A DNA stretch of 64,000 bases from Stercoripulliclostridium_A sp964480195 (GTDB lineage Bacteria > Bacillota > Clostridia > Christensenellales > DTU072). The notes under the pieces were generated by a model. It was given only the letters and a program-made list of their open reading frames with translations. It ran no database searches and was not told the DNA's origin. The stretch is from positions 1 through 64,000 of the forward strand of contig CAYZOJ010000002.1 of assembly GCA_964480195.1 (NCBI GenBank), in the 5' to 3' direction. This document shows positions 16,468 through 25,350 of this stretch, piece by piece; the first letter of the stretch is position 1, and every line of letters begins with the position of its first letter. A program made the position numbers and the translations under genes.

Positions 16468-18192
16468 TTACAAGCGGGTTAAGAATTTTTCGACGTTCAA
16501 GTAACATATGCCGTCGACTTTTGTATCGGCACCGCGGTATAGAACGCATTTTTCAGTAATCTTGCCGTACTTGCTTTCGATTAGTTTGCATTTATCGTTG
16601 TCGCGCAAATGACGAGTTTGCCCTTCGGATATTTTTGTACTGTGCTTAACTTCGTAAACCTTACAAGTGTAGTTGCTTTTATCATAAACGACCATATCGA
16701 ATTCCCCGCCGAGGTCGAATTTAAATTTGAAGGCTTCCTTGTTCTTCGGTAGTGTTTTACAAACTTCGAGCAGTACGATATCTTCGAGCATTCTGCCCTT
16801 TACGTCTTCGAGAATTTTTGCAATTACGTAATCTTTGTCCTGCTCCGAAACCGACTTAAAGTATTCGTCTTGCATTATCGAATACACCAATGCTTTGGCA
16901 ATCGAGTAGCGCATGCCCGGTTGAGAAAAAACGTAATAGTCATCAATCTTTCCGCTTTCGTACCGAACGGGGCAGTTTACGATAAGATCGAGGAGTTCCA
17001 AATACTTTTTAATCTTTTCAATGTGGTAGTCTGTGATTTTTACTTTTGTTTCGTCTTTTTCTTTTACGTCGATTAAGTTTTTAAGAGTGCTTACGATTTT
17101 TTGAGTGTCGACTGAACTTAATACGAATGCGCGTTCAAGCGGGGCTTCGTGCAGAAGAAGATTTTTGGCAGAACCTAAATCGTGAGATTTGAACTTTTCT
17201 TCGACAACGCTAAGTAAAAAACGATGGCTCATATTTTCGACGATGCGGTTAATTACGTTTGTCAATTCTCCGTTGTCGTAAAGCTCTCTGAGTTCGTTAA
17301 AATACTCGCCGAAGTTATCGTTTTTTAAGGTGTGCTGGATATTTCTGCTTATGGCGGTATCTATATATTTTCGGGTGCTTTCGTCATCTCTGAACGATAC
17401 CTCGTCAAGGGCGAAGTCAGGATCGTCAAAACTCATATTTTCCATTTTAAGGGTCCCGCCATATTCGATATAGGTATCCACTGAATGAATATCGAGAAGC
17501 TTGACGTACTCTTTAAAAGGGATAAACGAGGTATGAATCATGACGTTTCTATTGTACAACTCGTCCCTGTTTGCCATGGCAAATCCTAGTGAGTCGGTCC
17601 CTGAAACGACTATCTTCATTCCCATCATGCCGAATACGTCGGATAATACCGCTGCCGTATTTATAAAGTCGTCCAAGAGGGTGATTTCGTCGATAAAGAC
17701 ATACTTATACCCGCGACTACGAAGCGTGTTCAAATCCTTTGTCAGCTCGGACATCGTATCGGTTGTTTGGGCTTTGATGTAAGCCGTTTGCGCTATAGGT
17801 AATTCTCCGAGTAGTTGGAATATGAGTGTGGTTTTACCCGTTCTTCTAAGTCCGTAAAGTATACAGATTTTACCGACATAATCACCGAATAGGAATTTTT
17901 TAATGAGTTCGTAGCAATCTCTCTTTTCGTATGCGGAAACTGCGTCGTAAAGGGAGTTGAGAGCGGTGCCCGTTACGACGTTTGTGCGGAACTCGGTAGG
18001 CAAACTCGACGGATTAAAATTTCCGTCGGAAGAGTAACTTTCCAGTTGTTTATAGATGGCGTTAAAGCGTGCGGAGTTTGTATTGGCTTTGCCGTTTTCG
18101 TAGTTTTGATAATTCCTCACGGTCATACCGAGGATTTTTGCACATTCGGTTTGAGTTAAACCTTTTTGGATTCTCAATTCTTTAAGCGTCAT
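16468..18192 (-). CDS. XRE-type HTH fused to an AAA ATPase with DUF4143-like C-terminal domain
   Basis: A 574-residue protein. Residues 2-50 are a helix-turn-helix of the XRE/Cro type (KGLTQTECAKILGMTVRNYQ, then YENGKANTN). From about 95 comes an archaeal-type/AAA_14 ATPase: Walker A YGLRRTGKTTL near 113-122, Walker B KYVFIDEITLLDD, sensor VVSGTDS. The C-terminus ends in a DUF4143-like region with a PD-(D/E)XK-like pattern: GGEFDMVVYD followed by CKVYEVKHS. Stand-alone versions of this ATPase are common in anaerobes with uncertain roles; an in-frame DNA-binding head is less usual and suggests autoregulation or a toxin/defence role. Start 18192 is supported by GAGG nine bases upstream and by the promoter position, which rules out the 49-residue upstream extension. 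Confidence 0.82.
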   Translation of the reverse strand: MTLKELRIQKGLTQTECAKILGMTVRNYQNYENGKANTNSARFNAIYKQLESYSSDGNFNPSSLPTEFRTNVVTGTALNSLYDAVSAYEKRDCYELIKKFLFGDYVGKICILYGLRRTGKTTLIFQLLGELPIAQTAYIKAQTTDTMSELTKDLNTLRSRGYKYVFIDEITLLDDFINTAAVLSDVFGMMGMKIVVSGTDSLGFAMANRDELYNRNVMIHTSFIPFKEYVKLLDIHSVDTYIEYGGTLKMENMSFDDPDFALDEVSFRDDESTRKYIDTAISRNIQHTLKNDNFGEYFNELRELYDNGELTNVINRIVENMSHRFLLSVVEEKFKSHDLGSAKNLLLHEAPLERAFVLSSVDTQKIVSTLKNLIDVKEKDETKVKITDYHIEKIKKYLELLDLIVNCPVRYESGKIDDYYVFSQPGMRYSIAKALVYSIMQDEYFKSVSEQDKDYVIAKILEDVKGRMLEDIVLLEVCKTLPKNKEAFKFKFDLGGEFDMVVYDKSNYTCKVYEVKHSTKISEGQTRHLRDNDKCKLIESKYGKITEKCVLYRGADTKVDGICYLNVEKFLTRL

Positions 18193-18210
18193 AAGCGTTA
18201 CCTCGAACAT

Positions 18211-18239
18211 ATTATAACACGTACATAGGAATAATACAA
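18211..18239 (-). promoter_or_regulatory. promoter of the XRE-ATPase gene
   Basis: On the minus strand, TTGTAT (18234-18239), a 17-bp spacer, TATAAT (18211-18216). Transcription should start near 18204, leaving an ~11-nt leader with GAGG. Confidence 0.7.
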
Positions 18240-18246
18240 TTGCTAT

Positions 18247-18306
18247 TTCGTGTTTTCTTCGTGTTTTCTTCGTGTTTCTTTCGTGTTTTCTTCGTCTTTT
18301 TTTTCG
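18247..18306. repeat. 11-bp tandem repeats upstream of the XRE-ATPase promoter
   Basis: The plus strand reads TTCGTGTTTTC at 18247-18257 and 18258-18268, a variant at 18269-18279, a further exact copy at 18280-18290, then degenerate copies to about 18306. On the gene's strand the unit is GAAAACACGAA. The array starts eight bases upstream of the -35 box, and its ~11-bp period places the copies on one face of the helix. It could be an operator array for the protein's own HTH domain; that is inference. Confidence 0.8.
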
Positions 18307-18340
18307 TGTCGGGTGGGATTTATGTGATTGGAGGCACAAA

Positions 18341-18364
18341 AAAGAGCTCGGAAACGAGCTCTTT
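18341..18364 (-). terminator. terminator of the esterase gene
   Basis: Perfect 10-bp stem AAAGAGCTCG / CGAGCTCTTT with a 4-nt loop. On the minus strand it ends in a T-run. It lies about 30 bases downstream of the esterase stop codon. Confidence 0.82.
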
Positions 18365-18392
18365 AATTTACGACGGGTAACGGTTGAGAGTG

Positions 18393-19295
18393 TTATTCTT
18401 CGACGATCGCGTTATGAATAAACTCTTTGGATTCTTTAAGGCAGTTTTGAGCTTCTTTCATATAAATCAAGAGGAAGAAGCAATGGAAACAGTTAAAGAA
18501 CGAAGTCGCGTGGTAGTGTTTGTGTTTGATTCCGAGCTCTTTGAGTCTTGCGAGCATTTGAGGGTGCTGGGTGCTTGTGAAGAAGTCGAGAGCGCCGGAT
18601 ATAACCATCGTTTCGGGGAAGTCCGAAGTCATGTAAGGCATCGGATTGAGATACTTATAATAGGGTGACGCGTTTACGTCTTTTAAGCGTTTACTGCCGG
18701 TGAGCTGTTTAATCATTACGTCGGCAACGGGAATGCGCAAGATGAATGCGTCGAAATCGTATACACCGCTGTAAAGGAGAGCTGCGCGGAATTTTATCGG
18801 AAGTTCGCCAAGTCCCAAAGCTTCGCGGAGCTCGTCCGACACGGTAGCCGTTGCGATAAGAGAGGCAAGGTGTGCGCCTGCAGAGTCGCCGGAAACGAAG
18901 ACGTTATTCAAATCGAGGTTGTATTTTTCGGCATTTGCGTAAATCCAGCGCACGCACTCGGCAACGTCGCGAATGCAATCGGGGTAGACGTAATCGGGAG
19001 CGAGGGAGTAGTCGGGGTTGACGACAAAAAGACCGGCGTCCGCCATTTGGAGAGCGTATCCGCGACGGAAGCGTTTGTCGCCGACAATCCAACCGCCGCC
19101 GTGAATGTTGAGGAGGACGGGATATTTTTTATCCGAGTATTTTTTGTCGTAATAAACGTCGAGTTTGGTGACATCGGGTTTGGCGTCCGCAAAAATTATA
19201 TCCGTTTCAACGGTTACTTCCGGGTAGTCGAGCATATTGCATCTACGGTTTTTGAGAACGTCGTCGAGATAAAATACTTTACCGAGCAGTGACAT
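18393..19295 (-). CDS. alpha/beta hydrolase, hormone-sensitive-lipase-type esterase
   Basis: A 300-residue serine hydrolase. Motifs in order: the oxyanion-hole strand LLNIHGGGW (about residue 60-68), the nucleophile elbow GDSAGAH (about 150), and a C-terminal histidine candidate in FNCFHCFF. An acidic residue in VISGALDFF probably completes the triad. Proteins of this family hydrolyse short acyl esters, including acetyl groups on sugars or xenobiotics. There is no signal peptide, so it is cytoplasmic. AGGAG precedes ATG 19295. It is monocistronic, bounded by its own terminator and by a TATAAT upstream. The substrate is not deducible. Confidence 0.88.
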   Translation of the reverse strand: MSLLGKVFYLDDVLKNRRCNMLDYPEVTVETDIIFADAKPDVTKLDVYYDKKYSDKKYPVLLNIHGGGWIVGDKRFRRGYALQMADAGLFVVNPDYSLAPDYVYPDCIRDVAECVRWIYANAEKYNLDLNNVFVSGDSAGAHLASLIATATVSDELREALGLGELPIKFRAALLYSGVYDFDAFILRIPVADVMIKQLTGSKRLKDVNASPYYKYLNPMPYMTSDFPETMVISGALDFFTSTQHPQMLARLKELGIKHKHYHATSFFNCFHCFFLLIYMKEAQNCLKESKEFIHNAIVEE

Positions 19296-19372
19296 GGTTA
19301 TCTCCTGTAAGTTTTATTGACTATACTATTATACTCCGTATGCGAACGAGTTTCAAGAGTGATTTGGAATTT

Positions 19373-20170
19373 TTAGCCGAGAGCCATATCGAGAACCATC
19401 ATAAGCGCGAATCCGAGAGCCACGCCGATAGTGCCGATGTTACTGTGTTCGCCTTCTTGCGCGTCGGGGATGAGCTCTTCGACTACGACGTATATCATAG
19501 CGCCCGCCGCAAACGAGAGTATGTAGGGGAGCACGGGCGTAACGAGAGCGGTAAGGAAAATGGTTATAAGCGCGGCGATGGGTTCGACAATGCCCGAAAG
19601 CATACCGTAGAGGAAGGCTTTGGGCTTATTCACGCCTTGGGTTACGAGAGGCGCGGAAACCGTTGCGCCCTCGGGGAAGTTTTGAACCGCGATACCGATT
19701 GCAAGAGATAATGCGCCGGCGGCGGTGATTACGGAGCTTCCTTCGAGCATGCCTGCGAGAACGACGCCGACAGCCATACCTTCGGGGATGTTGTGGAGGG
19801 TTACCGCAAGCACGAGCATAAGCGACTTGGTAAGCCCGGTGCGTTCTTTGGGAATGCCTTCGGGTTTGGTGGCGGTAACGTGAAGATGGGGGATTATCGT
19901 GTCGAGTAGCAGTAAGAAAGCTATACCCGCAAGGAATCCGACCAACGCGGGCACCCATTCGATTGTGCCTTGGGCTTTAGCCATTTCGATGGACGGGAGT
20001 ATCAGCGACCAAATCGAAGCCGCCATCATAACGCCCGCGGCAAAACCTATAAGCGCACGTTGGAACTTGCGGTTCATTTGGTCTTTTACAAAGAATACGG
20101 TTACCGCGCCGAGCGTGGTCCCGAGAAATGGTATCGAAAGGCACAAAGCCACTTTTGCAATATCTGACAT
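19373..20170 (-). CDS. ZIP family divalent metal transporter
   Basis: A 265-residue membrane protein with about eight transmembrane helices. The metal-binding signatures of the ZIP family are present in helices 4 and 5: HNIPEGMAVGVVLAG and VQNFPEGATVSAPL. It should import Zn2+ (or Fe2+/Mn2+) into the cytoplasm. The cytoplasmic loop between helices 3 and 4 holds HLHVTATKPEG, a modest histidine-containing loop. The gene stands alone; no Fur/Zur-like palindrome was identified in the short upstream region. Confidence 0.93.
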   Translation of the reverse strand: MSDIAKVALCLSIPFLGTTLGAVTVFFVKDQMNRKFQRALIGFAAGVMMAASIWSLILPSIEMAKAQGTIEWVPALVGFLAGIAFLLLLDTIIPHLHVTATKPEGIPKERTGLTKSLMLVLAVTLHNIPEGMAVGVVLAGMLEGSSVITAAGALSLAIGIAVQNFPEGATVSAPLVTQGVNKPKAFLYGMLSGIVEPIAALITIFLTALVTPVLPYILSFAAGAMIYVVVEELIPDAQEGEHSNIGTIGVALGFALMMVLDMALG

Positions 20171-20255
20171 AGCAACTTCTCTTTATTGTATATTCCGCAT
20201 TCGCGGTAACTATGATAAGATACCACAATATACTGAGAAATACAATAGTATTTAA

Positions 20256-20282
20256 TAAAAAAAGACGTCCTTTCGGACGTCT
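20256..20282 (-). terminator. minus-strand terminator downstream of the DIP1984 gene
   Basis: Stem AGACGTCC (20263-20270) / GGACGTCT (20275-20282) with a TTTC loop. The eight A residues at 20256-20263 give a T-run on the minus strand. It lies ~225 nt beyond the DIP1984 stop, so a long 3' UTR or separate small RNA ends here. Confidence 0.78.
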
Positions 20283-20506
20283 ACCGGTAACCTTATACCT
20301 CCGGATTACGATATGGTTTTAACTCTCCGACGAAAAATTATAATGATTACTCATTCCCTAAGAACAATAACATACCCTTAACCGTAAGTCATAATAGAAA
20401 AACGTTAACCTTTAACCTATAAAACCGATATACAGTAACGTGCTCTTTTAACTACTTTTAGCTATGTCTGCCGAAGGCAAACTTAATGTCGGAGAGAGGA
20501 ACGACG
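20283..20506 (-). other. AT-rich intergenic stretch, possible structured RNA or long 3' UTR
   Basis: No open frame is credible. Exact 9-nt complementary arms, CTCTCCGAC (20323-20331) and GTCGGAGAG (20488-20496), enclose about 156 nt that include small hairpins (CTTA-ACCG-TAAG; TGCC-GAA-GGCA at 20469-20478), and the region leads into the minus-strand terminator. That arrangement would suit a small structured RNA, but I cannot match it to 6S RNA or another known family. Confidence 0.3.
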
Positions 20507-20992
20507 TTAAACGTCGATTTTGTGCGTGAGGTTAGCGCGATCTATTGCCATTTGAAGCGCCGAGATTTTGGTTTCGAGAGCTTTGGCGTCGCGGAGTGCT
20601 TCTTTTACGTCGTAAGTGCACTCGGTATATTCGAGTACTCCGTTATACGTGATTTTTCTGGACTTTTGTTTTTCGCTTGCCATTTCGGAAAGAGTTTCCC
20701 AAGAGCGTTGGAGCTGGGCGAGATAAATAAGCCCTTCTGCGAGCGTCATATCGAAGCCGTCGAGCTTGGTGTTCGTGTTGGCTTTAGCGAGCAAAAAGCG
20801 AAGTCTACGGATTTCGTCATCGAGTTCATTTATTCGGTTGCGAGTTTCCGCATAATCGTATTCTACGCGTTCGGGCTCCTCATCTTCCTTGTATGAGATA
20901 CCGGAGTTCTCTCTTTCGAATCTTAATACACGAGATTTTTCGTTTTCGAGTTCTTTGATTTTTTTCATTACTTCCACATTAAAAAGTTTCAT
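20507..20992 (-). CDS. DIP1984 family protein
   Basis: A 161-residue, almost entirely helical, charged protein with heptad-like stretches (EVMKKIKELENEKSRVLRFE, AETRNRINELDDEIRRLRFL and DVKEALRDAKALETKISALQ), expected to form coiled coils. It matches the DIP1984/septicolysin-type family in length and in the pattern RNRINELDDEIRRLR. The family has no established biochemical role; septicolysin naming derives from a cytolysin report and should not be taken as function here. AAAGGAGG precedes ATG 20992. There is no signal peptide. Confidence 0.8.
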   Translation of the reverse strand: MKLFNVEVMKKIKELENEKSRVLRFERENSGISYKEDEEPERVEYDYAETRNRINELDDEIRRLRFLLAKANTNTKLDGFDMTLAEGLIYLAQLQRSWETLSEMASEKQKSRKITYNGVLEYTECTYDVKEALRDAKALETKISALQMAIDRANLTHKIDV

Positions 20993-21084
20993 ATGTGCCT
21001 CCTTTAATCGTGTTGTTCCTTAAAAATTACGTTGCGTACCGAGCTATGTCCTTATTTGGCGTAAGAGTTGATTTTAGATATATC

Positions 21085-21113
21085 CGTTGACAAGGAACGG
21101 GTTTATATGTATA
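21085..21113 (+). promoter_or_regulatory. strong promoter of the ABC exporter operon
   Basis: TTGACA (21085-21090), a 17-bp spacer, TATACT (21108-21113). The ~85-nt leader up to ATG 21203 is G-rich (GGAGGGATAGAGGGGCGGGGG region). Confidence 0.8.
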
Positions 21114-21202
21114 CTTTTAGTGTTCGACTATAACGAAAGCCTCGATTCCCGTTGCGGAGGGATAGAGGGGCGGGGGTTAAGAGCGAACAAAGAGGTTCCG
21201 TT

Positions 21203-22948
21203 ATGGAACGCAAATTCGGATATTTACAACGGTTGTCGGGCTTATTGCGCCCGGACGGCAAAACGCTTTTACTGTTGGTCGGTCTATATGCATTGCAAAC
21301 GCTATGCTCTCTTTTTATGCCTTACGTCATGAGCAGTATCGTCGAGGAAGGCATCAGGAACTCCGATTTAAATTACGTTCTTATAAGTTGCGCTATAATG
21401 TGCGCGCTCTCTTTGGTCGCGCTCGCGCTTGCGCTTATCATAAATAAGATTTCTTCGGGTTGGACGGCGAGATTTACCGTTTCTTTCCGTCGTCGCATAT
21501 TCGAAAAGGTCAATACTTTTTCGTCCGAGCAGTTTTCGGCTATAGGAACAGGCGGACTTATCACGCGTTCGACAGAGGACGCAAGCTGGATAGAGGATAC
21601 CGTGGGAATGCTTGTGCCGGTTCTCGGCGGTGTGCCCGTAATTATGATAGGCGGAGTCGTGCTGGCGATGCTTTCCGACCTTATTCTTCCTCTCATCATC
21701 ATAGGAGTAACGGTACCGGTTTTGGCGATTACGATTTTGATTGTTTCCAAGATGAGTACGCTTTGGGATAAATCCGAAAAATACGTCGACGAGCAGAACA
21801 GAATAATGCGCGAACGTTTTTCGGGCGTCAGAGTGATTAGGGCTTTCGACAGGGAAGCATACGAGCACGAGCGCACCAAAACTGCAACTCTCAATATGTG
21901 CAGAAGCTTTATAAAAGCCAACGTTCTCGGCGGTATGATACAGCCCATAGCGGAGCTTATACTTAATCTTGCGACCGTCGCGGTAATTTACGTGGGTGCG
22001 GTAAGACTCGAATCGAGCGACGCGCTCCGAGTGGGCGATGTCGTTGCGACGATACAGTACATTGCCCTCATTATAAACGCGATACTTACGATTTCCTGGA
22101 CGATTTCGCTTATTCCTCGCGACAAAATATGTTTAAGGCGCATATTCGAGATTTTGGATACGCCGACGAATCCCGACGAAGCTCTGTCCGACGGTAGGAA
22201 GCTTAAAGGCGCACTCTGTATGAAGAACGTTTCGTTCAGATACCCGGGAGCTCAGGCGAACGCCATCGAGGCGGTTGATTTAGATATTGCGGACGGCGAA
22301 ATCGTGGGCATTATCGGCGGAATAGGTAGCGGAAAAACCACTCTTGCCAAGCTTATACTCGATTTTTACAAGCCGACGGAAGGCAGTATTTCTTTGGGCG
22401 GTGAGGATTATTCGGATATCCCCGCCGGGACTGTCAGAGAGAATGTCGCGATAGCCCTACAAAAGAGTATGATATTTGAAGGCAGTGTAAAAGAAAACGT
22501 GCTTATGGGCAACAAAGACGCAACCGATGAGGAAGTGTTCAACGCCATCGACGTTGCTCAAATGAGCGGATTTTTGGCGTCGCACCCCGAGGGCGCGGAC
22601 TATATGCTAAAACAAGCCGGCACGAACATAAGCGGTGGACAGAAACAACGTCTTAACATAGCGCGTACGATGTTGAAGCCTGCGTCGGTCTATATTTTCG
22701 ACGACAGTTTTTCGGCTCTCGACTATATGACGGAAAGCGCGCTGAGAAAAGCCTTGAACGCGTATCTGAAAGGAAAAACGCAGATAATAATCACTCAACG
22801 TTCGGCAACGGCGATGCGTTGCGACAAAGTTTACGTAATGGACGGCGGAAGAGTGGCGGGAGCCGGAACGCACGAAGAACTTTTACGGACGTGCGCGGTT
22901 TACAGAGAGATTTACGAGTCCCAACTCGGAGGTAACGGTAATGTGTAA
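21203..22948 (+). CDS. heterodimeric ABC exporter, subunit with degenerate catalytic site
   Basis: A 581-residue type IV ABC exporter half-transporter: six transmembrane helices (residues 1-310), then a nucleotide-binding domain with Walker A GGIGSGKTT, signature NISGGQKQR, Walker B VYIFDDSFSALD and switch region ITQRSATAM. The residue after Walker B, normally the catalytic Glu, is Asp (FDDSF), and the switch histidine is replaced by Gln (ITQR). Both are hallmarks of the impaired site in heterodimeric exporters. ATG 21203 has AAGAGG nine bases upstream. It overlaps the partner gene by eight bases. Likely a multidrug or lipid exporter; the substrate is unknown. Confidence 0.93.
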   Translation: MERKFGYLQRLSGLLRPDGKTLLLLVGLYALQTLCSLFMPYVMSSIVEEGIRNSDLNYVLISCAIMCALSLVALALALIINKISSGWTARFTVSFRRRIFEKVNTFSSEQFSAIGTGGLITRSTEDASWIEDTVGMLVPVLGGVPVIMIGGVVLAMLSDLILPLIIIGVTVPVLAITILIVSKMSTLWDKSEKYVDEQNRIMRERFSGVRVIRAFDREAYEHERTKTATLNMCRSFIKANVLGGMIQPIAELILNLATVAVIYVGAVRLESSDALRVGDVVATIQYIALIINAILTISWTISLIPRDKICLRRIFEILDTPTNPDEALSDGRKLKGALCMKNVSFRYPGAQANAIEAVDLDIADGEIVGIIGGIGSGKTTLAKLILDFYKPTEGSISLGGEDYSDIPAGTVRENVAIALQKSMIFEGSVKENVLMGNKDATDEEVFNAIDVAQMSGFLASHPEGADYMLKQAGTNISGGQKQRLNIARTMLKPASVYIFDDSFSALDYMTESALRKALNAYLKGKTQIIITQRSATAMRCDKVYVMDGGRVAGAGTHEELLRTCAVYREIYESQLGGNGNV

Positions 22949-24719
22949 GAAGAATAAAGAAAAAAGAGATTATTCCGTTCCCGAAACCGTTTTGCGACTT
23001 GTCAAGGACCTCAAACCGATAAGCGGATACCTTGTGTTTATATCGTTCGCGTGCGCTTTATCGGTAGCTCTCGGAGTGCTTGCGCCAAAGTATGTCGGAG
23101 ATATGACGGACGTTATGTACGCATACGGAACAAGCGGATTTATGGATTTCGGATTCTTGTCGGAAACAGCCGTAAAGCTTGTGATAGTGTACGTGTTGTC
23201 TGCAATTCTTTCGACGGTAACGGTTGCGGTAATGCAACACATAGGCTCGCGTTACTATACTTACGAAATGCGTTCGAGAATCAGCGCAAAGCTAATTAGG
23301 TTACCCGTAAGCTATATTGACGGTACCGCAAACGGCGAATTGCTGTCGAGGATGATGGACGACGTTTCAGGGATGAGCGGTTCGATAAGCGTAATAATCG
23401 AAACGGTGATAAACGGAGTTTTGCGCATAATAGCAATATCCGTCGCGTTGTTTTTGATACACCCCGCGATGGCGATTGCGGTAATAGCGTTCGTGCCGAT
23501 ATCGGTAATTCTTTCTGCGATTATTTCAAAAAAGAGCGAAGACAGTTGGCACGCGTTCAGAGAAGCGAACGGTAAATTCAAAGCGTTTGTCGAAGAGGAT
23601 TACTCGGGATTCGATACCGTCAAAGCGTTCAATATGGAAGAACGTCAAAAGAAAATCGGCAGGGAGCTTACCGACGTCTATGCCGAAAAACAACGTAAGA
23701 GCTCGTATCTTTCGGGACTGGTACAGCCGATTATAGCGTTTACGGACAACATTGCGTACGTACTCGTTTGCGTACTCGGCGGGTTGTTCGCCATTCGCGG
23801 AGAGATAAGCGTCGGTATGGTGATAGAGGTAATACTTTACGCAAAAATGTTTGCGGGACCTCTCGAGAGTATCGCGTCCGGCATGAGTATGGTGCAGGAC
23901 ACATTGGTATGCGCTTCGAGAGTATATAAACTGCTCGATTCCGAAGAAATGTCGGAGCCCGAAGAACGGCTCGAACCCGTCGGCAAAGGCGACGTCGAAC
24001 TCACGAACGTTTGCTTTTCCTACGATAAGGACAAGCCTCTCATTAAGAATTTGAACGTCAAGGTCAAGGCGGGACAGAAAGTCGCCATAGTCGGACCGAC
24101 AGGCGGAGGAAAAACGACGATAGTCAATCTTCTGATGAGGTTTTACGATATAGATTCGGGCACTATAACCATAGACGGCACGGATATCTATAAGATGGAT
24201 CGCGCGAGGCTGAGATCGGAATTCGCGATGGTGTTACAGGATACTTGGCTTTTTAACGGCACCGTATTCCAAAACATCGCGTACGGCAAGGACGGAGCCA
24301 CTCTCGAAGAAGTCAAAGAAGCCACGCGCAAGGCGCGTATCGACGGCTTTATAGAGGCTCTTCCCGACGGGTACGACACCGTCATAAACGAGGAAAGTAC
24401 CAACATCAGCGGAGGGCAGAAGCAACTTTTGACTATTGCGAGGAGTTTTCTTGCCGACCGCAAGATGCTCATTCTCGACGAAGCGACGAGTAATGTCGAT
24501 ACGCGAACCGAACTTCTGATCCAAAAGAGTATGGACGAACTTTTAGAGGGTAGAACGTCGTTTGTCATAGCGCACAGGCTTTCCACAATCGTCAATGCCG
24601 ACGTCATACTCGTAGTCAATGACGGTGAAATCGTCGAGCAGGGTACTCATTCCGAATTGATGGGCAGAGATTCGTTCTATAAAAAGATATATCGTAGCCA
24701 GTACGACGTTTTGGCGTAG
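22941..24719 (+). CDS. heterodimeric ABC exporter, catalytically canonical subunit
   Basis: A 592-residue partner of the preceding gene: six transmembrane helices in residues 30-330, then an NBD with Walker A GPTGGGKTT, signature ISGGQKQL, Walker B MLILDEATSNVD with the catalytic Glu, and switch VIAHRLSTI with the His intact. It should form the active ATP site while the first subunit holds the degenerate one, as in BmrCD and TM287/288. The start lies within the upstream gene after CGGAGG, so translation is coupled. No terminator is obvious before the next gene, which has its own promoter. Confidence 0.94.
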   Translation: MCKKNKEKRDYSVPETVLRLVKDLKPISGYLVFISFACALSVALGVLAPKYVGDMTDVMYAYGTSGFMDFGFLSETAVKLVIVYVLSAILSTVTVAVMQHIGSRYYTYEMRSRISAKLIRLPVSYIDGTANGELLSRMMDDVSGMSGSISVIIETVINGVLRIIAISVALFLIHPAMAIAVIAFVPISVILSAIISKKSEDSWHAFREANGKFKAFVEEDYSGFDTVKAFNMEERQKKIGRELTDVYAEKQRKSSYLSGLVQPIIAFTDNIAYVLVCVLGGLFAIRGEISVGMVIEVILYAKMFAGPLESIASGMSMVQDTLVCASRVYKLLDSEEMSEPEERLEPVGKGDVELTNVCFSYDKDKPLIKNLNVKVKAGQKVAIVGPTGGGKTTIVNLLMRFYDIDSGTITIDGTDIYKMDRARLRSEFAMVLQDTWLFNGTVFQNIAYGKDGATLEEVKEATRKARIDGFIEALPDGYDTVINEESTNISGGQKQLLTIARSFLADRKMLILDEATSNVDTRTELLIQKSMDELLEGRTSFVIAHRLSTIVNADVILVVNDGEIVEQGTHSELMGRDSFYKKIYRSQYDVLA

Positions 24720-24752
24720 TCTTCAAAAAGAGTACCGTTTTTCTAAAGCGGG

Positions 24753-24781
24753 TTTACAAAAGCCTGCTTATAATGTATAAT
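24753..24781 (+). promoter_or_regulatory. promoter of the YbjN-like gene
   Basis: TTTACA (24753-24758), a 17-bp spacer, TATAAT (24776-24781). GGAGG at 24806-24810 serves ATG 24821. Confidence 0.7.
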
Positions 24782-24820
24782 ATAGCGTAGCAACATCAAT
24801 TGAGCGGAGGTTATATAACA

Positions 24821-25291
24821 ATGGCAGAACAAAAAAACGTATATAAAGCATATCAAGCCTTCAAAAAATACTTGGACAGCATTGACTGGGAATACTATTC
24901 GAAAGAAGACAACGACGAAAGATACACCATCGAAACGGCAACGAAAGGCGACGATTTTGCTATCCATCTTTTCTTTAACTTTATTGTAAAACCCGAGGTT
25001 ATATACGTTTCATCCCCGATGCCGTATAAAATTCCCGCCGAGAAACGTGCGGAAATAGCTATCGCCGTAAACATTGCAAACTACAAGCTCAGAGAGGGAT
25101 GTTTCGACTATAATATCGAGAACGGCGCGATTTCTTTCCGGCTCACGCAAAGCATTAGGGGCGGAGCCACAATAAACAAAGAGATTTGCGAAAGCCTTTT
25201 GGGATTGGTGGTATCGACCGTTGAGAATTATGACGATAAATTCGATATGATATCCAAGGGCAAGATGACACTTAAAGAACTCAAGGATTAG
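24821..25291 (+). CDS. YbjN domain-containing protein
   Basis: A 156-residue protein resembling the YbjN / type III secretion chaperone-like fold. The N-terminal helix (YKAYQAFKKYLDSID) is followed by beta strands (YTIETATKGDDFAIHLFFNF, EVIYVSSPMPYKIP), the helix EKRAEIAIAVNIANYKLREG, the strand FDYNIENGAISFRLTQS, and a long C-terminal helix ICESLLGLVVSTVENYDDKF. The family is widespread and its molecular role is not settled. There is no signal peptide. ATG 24821 is preferred to an upstream TTG because of the GGAGG spacing. Confidence 0.72.
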   Translation: MAEQKNVYKAYQAFKKYLDSIDWEYYSKEDNDERYTIETATKGDDFAIHLFFNFIVKPEVIYVSSPMPYKIPAEKRAEIAIAVNIANYKLREGCFDYNIENGAISFRLTQSIRGGATINKEICESLLGLVVSTVENYDDKFDMISKGKMTLKELKD

Positions 25292-25305
25292 TAAATACCG
25301 ATAAT

Positions 25306-25339
25306 AAAAACGCGCAACCGATGAGTTGCGCGTTTTTTT
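25306..25339. terminator. bidirectional terminator between convergent genes
   Basis: Stem ACGCGCAAC (25310-25318) / GTTGCGCGT (25325-25333) with a 6-nt loop, an A-run on the left and TTTTTTT on the right. Confidence 0.88.
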
Positions 25340-25350
25340 GTCGTAAAATT

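Noticed and set aside
18247..18306. The tandem repeat as a CRISPR array
   Set aside because: Units are 11 bp with no spacers and no cas genes nearby.
20323..20496. The intergenic stretch as 6S RNA
   Set aside because: The closing arms are only 9 bp and I could not recognise the conserved central bubble. It is left as an unassigned candidate.
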